From NCBI GenBank assembly GCA_002327415.1, contig DCVU01000148.1:700-8407 (forward strand): a DNA stretch of 7,708 nt. The letters are read 5' to 3'. Positions 6,988-7,708 of the stretch are shown in pieces. The notes beneath the pieces are model-generated. The model saw only the letters and a program-made list of their open reading frames with translations. It was not told the origin of the DNA and ran no database searches. Position numbers and translations under genes: made by a program. The DNA is from Smithella sp. UBA2180. Its GTDB lineage: Bacteria; Desulfobacterota; Syntrophia; Syntrophales; Smithellaceae. Position 1 is the stretch's first letter. Every line of letters begins with the position of its first letter.

Positions 6988-7158
6988 ATGCCTTTAAATA
7001 AAAAACTGTTGGAAATTCTAATCTGTCCTAAATGTCGTGGTAAAGTTCGATATGATGAAAAGCAAGGCGGCATCATTTGTGATCAGTGCAAATTATTATA
7101 TGAAGTAAAAGATGACATCCCCGTTCTTCTTGTAGAAGAGGCGAAAAAAATTTCATGA
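6988..7158 (+). CDS. Trm112/YcaR-family small zinc-ribbon protein
   Basis: A 56-residue protein too short for many gene finders. Its pattern is that of the Trm112p-like family (E. coli YcaR): KKLLEILICPKCRGKV at the N-terminus, then IICDQCKLLYEV, then the DDIPVLLVEEA tail. Cys13, Cys16, Cys31 and Cys34 form two CxxC pairs that could bind one zinc. The ATG at 6988 has an excellent ribosome site, AAAGGAG at 6975-6981, 6 bases upstream and overlapping the end of the waaC-like gene. In eukaryotes and archaea Trm112 stabilises methyltransferases; the job of bacterial short forms is poorly known. E. coli ycaR also lies in a lipid A/Kdo cluster (msbA-lpxK-ycaR-kdsB), so the context is shared. It is the last gene of the tight cluster. 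Family assignment is strong; function is open. Confidence 0.92.
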   Translation: MPLNKKLLEILICPKCRGKVRYDEKQGGIICDQCKLLYEVKDDIPVLLVEEAKKIS

Positions 7159-7235
7159 TTTGAAGATAGGACAACTAAAACTATAGTATGTAAGCATTGC
7201 ATATTATAAGCTTTTAGCAAAATCAATAAAATTGC

Positions 7236-7264
7236 TTGACAGTCTCTATAGATTAATATAGAAA
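7236..7264 (+). promoter_or_regulatory. Probable sigma70-type promoter for rho
   Basis: A perfect TTGACA at 7236-7241 is followed after 17 bases by TAGAAA (7259-7264), a 4-of-6 match to the -10 consensus. An overlapping TATAGA (7257-7262) would give 15-base spacing. Transcription would begin near 7271, giving rho a leader of about 210 bases. The -35 match and the place in an otherwise empty AT-rich gap support it; the -10 is only fair. Confidence 0.5.
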
Positions 7265-7290
7265 ATTATTGACTACATCACGACTAGTAA

Positions 7291-7307
7291 AAGGCTTTTA
7301 AAGCCTT
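7291..7307 (+). repeat. Small inverted repeat (hairpin) in the rho leader
   Basis: AAGGCTT and AAGCCTT form a 7-base-pair stem around a 3-base TTA loop. It is followed by CCCTTTGG, not a T-run, so it does not look like an intrinsic terminator on this strand. It lies about 20 bases after the predicted transcription start and could be a 5' stabilising hairpin or chance. Confidence 0.35.
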
Positions 7308-7481
7308 CCCTTTGGAGCGTTTCACGTATTCAAGACAAACCGAGATTTAATCCGTAACTACTAAAAAAATCGTGACATCTTTGTGTGTTTCTTTAAAAAT
7401 AATGCGGTCAAGCGGCGATAAATATAATAGCAGGATAATGTTTTACGTTACCTGATCAGATTTAAAAGTAAGGAAATATTT

Positions 7482-7708
7482 ATGAACATTGAAGACATTA
7501 AGCGATTGCCTATTAGTGAACTCAGCGACTTAGCCAAAAAATTAGAAGTTCCTGGCGCCAGCGGAATGCGCCGTCAGGATTTGATTTTTGCTATTTTACA
7601 GACGCAGGCGGAACAAAATGGCGTGATTTCCGGCTCGGGAGTATTGGAAATTCTACCCGACGGGTTTGGTTTTTTACGCGCCGTGGACTACAATTACTTG
7701 CCCAGCCC
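7482..7708 (+). CDS. rho: Transcription termination factor Rho, N-terminal fragment
   Basis: Rho is a hexameric RNA-dependent ATPase that ends transcription by moving along nascent RNA and releasing it from RNA polymerase. Only the first 75 codons plus two bases are present before the window ends. The N-terminal helical domain is clear (MNIEDIKRLPISELSDLAKK, then GASGMRRQDLIFAILQ at 25-40). The start of the cold-shock-like RNA-binding domain follows: GVLEILPDGFGFLRAVDYNYLP, residues 53-74, with Phe62 and Phe64 at the same numbers as the RNA-contacting phenylalanines of E. coli Rho. The ATG at 7482 has TAAGGAAA at 7469-7476, with 7 bases between GGA and the start. The ATPase domain lies beyond the window. 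The long upstream gap with its own promoter suggests a transcription unit separate from the LPS genes. Identification is firm. Confidence 0.95.
   Translation, partial: MNIEDIKRLPISELSDLAKKLEVPGASGMRRQDLIFAILQTQAEQNGVISGSGVLEILPDGFGFLRAVDYNYLPS

Larger units (their letters stand above)
7159..7481. other. AT-rich intergenic region between the LPS operon and rho
   Basis: These 323 bases hold no convincing coding frame and are visibly richer in A and T than the genes. They contain a probable promoter (7236-7264), a short hairpin (7291-7307) and a TATAAT at 7423-7428 without a recognisable -35 partner. No GC-rich hairpin with a T-run follows the zinc-ribbon gene, so the LPS transcript may run on toward rho or stop by another means. 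Within the leader, TCACGA (7278-7283) can pair with TCGTGA (7370-7375), enclosing the hairpin; this pairing is short and could be chance. Confidence 0.7.

Noticed and set aside
7291..7307. Hairpin after the LPS operon as an intrinsic terminator
   Set aside because: The stem is only 7 base pairs and is followed by CCCTTTGG rather than a T-run. On the minus strand the following bases hold just four T and no gene there needs a terminator. It also lies after the predicted rho promoter.
7423..7428. Perfect TATAAT as a second rho promoter
   Set aside because: No -35-like hexamer is found at 16-18 bases upstream and no extended -10 TG is present; in AT-rich DNA such a match is easily chance.
7452..7459. 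Palindrome CTGATCAG as an operator
   Set aside because: It is only 8 bases, single copy, and no regulator gene is nearby; nothing ties it to control.
1..7708. Mobile elements, CRISPR arrays, tRNA or rRNA genes
   Set aside because: No transposase or integrase fragments, regularly spaced repeats, tRNA-like cloverleafs or rRNA sequences were seen; the region is a continuous operon plus one leader.

Overview
The window reads as a piece of Gram-negative chromosome devoted to making lipid A and the inner LPS core. It ends at the first part of the gene for transcription terminator Rho. All genes are on the + strand. The complete LPS genes are packed tightly: most overlap by a few bases or are separated by under 10 bases, so they probably form one operon that starts upstream of the window. 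Gene order, moderate GC content and protein style suggest a deltaproteobacterium in the broad sense (Desulfobacterota, perhaps Syntrophales-like). That placement is inference; no rRNA or other marker fixes it.

Layout. (1) 1-276: C-terminal end of a DegT/DnrJ/EryC1-type sugar aminotransferase, overlapping the next gene. (2) 266-1447: lpxB, lipid-A-disaccharide synthase. (3) 1456-3219: msbA-type lipid A flippase. (4) 3191-4300: lpxK, lipid A 4'-kinase, overlapping msbA. (5) 4305-5375: waaF-like GT9 heptosyltransferase with a TTG start. (6) 5372-5959: gmhB, heptose bisphosphate phosphatase. (7) 5956-6984: waaC-like GT9 heptosyltransferase with a GTG start. (8) 6988-7158: a 56-residue Trm112/YcaR-family zinc-ribbon protein. 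(9) 7159-7481: an AT-rich 323-bp gap with a probable sigma70-type promoter and a leader. (10) 7482-7708: N-terminal 75 codons of rho, cut by the window edge.

How the genes work together. LpxB joins UDP-2,3-diacyl-glucosamine and lipid X into the disaccharide. LpxK phosphorylates it at the 4' position. MsbA flips the finished core-lipid A across the inner membrane. GmhB makes the heptose 1-phosphate that leads to ADP-heptose, and the two GT9 enzymes add heptoses to the core. The partial aminotransferase just before lpxB could be a GnnB-type enzyme supplying a 3-amino sugar for amide-linked lipid A, but it could also serve another surface sugar.

The region is mostly a well-known type of housekeeping cluster, and I see no clearly novel system. 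The points most worth a second look are the aminotransferase-lpxB coupling, the Trm112-like gene ending an LPS operon, the four-cysteine tail shared by both heptosyltransferases, and the long leader before rho.
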